Assembly (NCBI RefSeq): GCF_009827595.1
Contig: NZ_WTYT01000001.1
Coordinates: 620,001-684,000 of the forward strand
Direction of reading: 5' to 3'
Origin: Altericroceibacterium endophyticum
Lineage (GTDB): Bacteria > Pseudomonadota > Alphaproteobacteria > Sphingomonadales > Sphingomonadaceae
DNA length: 64,000 nt
The notes beneath the pieces were generated by a model. It searched no databases and was not told where the DNA came from. It worked only from the letters and a program-made list of their open reading frames with translations. Position numbers and translations under genes: made by a program. Positions 63,488 through 64,000 of the stretch are shown piece after piece. Position 1 is the stretch's first letter. Every line of letters begins with the position of its first letter.

Positions 63488-63933
63488 ACATCCATTCGAT
63501 AGGCGAGGCCAAACGTCGGGCCGCTCAATTGCGGAAGATAGCAGCCGAAAAAGGTGAGCCGCTGCCTCACGGCAAAGCGCTGGAACGTGTCGCAAGGGAA
63601 CAGGGTGCGCATGACTGGAACACGCTGCGCGCGCGTCTCGCCAAAGCTGAAGCACCAACACCGGCTCCCGACTTCCTTGCCCTGCGCCGCGGATCCCTCG
63701 TGGAAGGACGCTATATGAACCAGCCCTTCACTGGCCGGATCGTTGACGTATCTGCGGAAGGTCAGACACTGCGGCTTTCCATTCATCTGGACCAGGCGGT
63801 CGACACCGTGGCTTTCGCCTCGTTCTCCAATATGCGCCGCCGCGTTAGTGGAACAATCGGCAAGGACGGCCAATCTGCCGAACGCACATCAAATGGAATA
63901 CCGCACCTTATGATTACCAGGATGAACTCATAG
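63484..63933 (+). CDS. Small glyoxalase-superfamily-annotated protein, function unknown
   Basis: A 149-residue cytoplasmic protein. Residues 8-52 form a helical region typical of proteins databases tag as glyoxalase superfamily: IGEAKRRAAQLRKIAAEKGE followed by HGKALERVAREQGAHDWNTL. The C-terminal half (FLALRRGSLVEGRYMNQPFTG...) forms strands of unknown role. No metal-ligand pattern for a glyoxalase is evident. The start overlaps the MATE stop by four bases, so the two are coupled and the small protein may serve the transporter; function unknown. Confidence 0.75.
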   Translation: MNIHSIGEAKRRAAQLRKIAAEKGEPLPHGKALERVAREQGAHDWNTLRARLAKAEAPTPAPDFLALRRGSLVEGRYMNQPFTGRIVDVSAEGQTLRLSIHLDQAVDTVAFASFSNMRRRVSGTIGKDGQSAERTSNGIPHLMITRMNS

Positions 63934-64000
63934 ATAGAAACCTCCGGGTTGGACCCTATCTCCATGGCGGCAGAGTTTTCTATAGCACAATGGGGCTATT

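Overview
The window is a gene-dense stretch of an alphaproteobacterial chromosome, most likely Sphingomonadales and probably an Erythrobacteraceae-type genome. This rests on product content and gene order, not on a search. The markers are a C4-pathway 5-aminolevulinate synthase, the AddAB recombination nuclease in place of RecBCD, a DivL-type kinase with tyrosine in its H-box followed by tsaE-amgK-murU-addB-addA-trxA, Flp-type pilins, and the carboxyspermidine route of polyamine synthesis. No phage, insertion sequence, CRISPR array, rRNA or plasmid gene was seen.

Layout. 1-4.6 kb: secA (cut by the window edge), a small exported protein, and argJ with an inositol-monophosphatase-family gene. 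4.6-16 kb: a tight minus-strand run divL-tsaE-amgK-murU-addB-addA-trxA, joined mostly by 4-8 base overlaps, linking cell-cycle signalling, t6A tRNA modification, peptidoglycan sugar recycling and double-strand break repair. 16-21 kb: ahcY, a peroxiredoxin, and a hemerythrin/phospholipase D/folE group. 21-23 kb: an Lrp/AsnC regulator divergent from an amino acid dehydrogenase homologue that lacks its catalytic residues, coupled to a small ACT-like protein; then tRNA-Arg(ACG). 23-26 kb: a MutT hydrolase, two Flp pilins and a lipoprotein M48 protease.

26-36 kb: a minus-strand unit (47-residue membrane protein, large exported protein, xerD, accA) facing aroK-aroB, then a DUF488 protein with glutathione reductase, a HAD hydrolase, a YgiD-type dioxygenase and pgi. 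37-47 kb: lepB-rnc-era (overlapping), a DHA2 transporter, topA, a membrane protein, plsY-dprA and murI. 47-51 kb: hemA, a metallo-beta-lactamase-like protein, and a YCII/DGPF protein fused by overlap to an ECF42-type sigma factor. 51-55.5 kb: polyamine genes (decarboxylase, NspC, carboxyspermidine dehydrogenase) around a cysteine-rich lipoprotein. 55.5-64 kb: a serine/threonine dehydratase-type enzyme, trxB, the otsB-GH15-otsA trehalose unit, a 380-base gene-free stretch, and a MATE transporter coupled to a small cytoplasmic protein.

The most interesting points are the Lrp/pseudo-dehydrogenase/ACT-like module at 21.1-23.1 kb, the DivL kinase with Tyr571 in place of the phospho-accepting histidine, a possible ATT start for xerD, two conserved-looking uncharacterised exported proteins, and frequent TTG starts.
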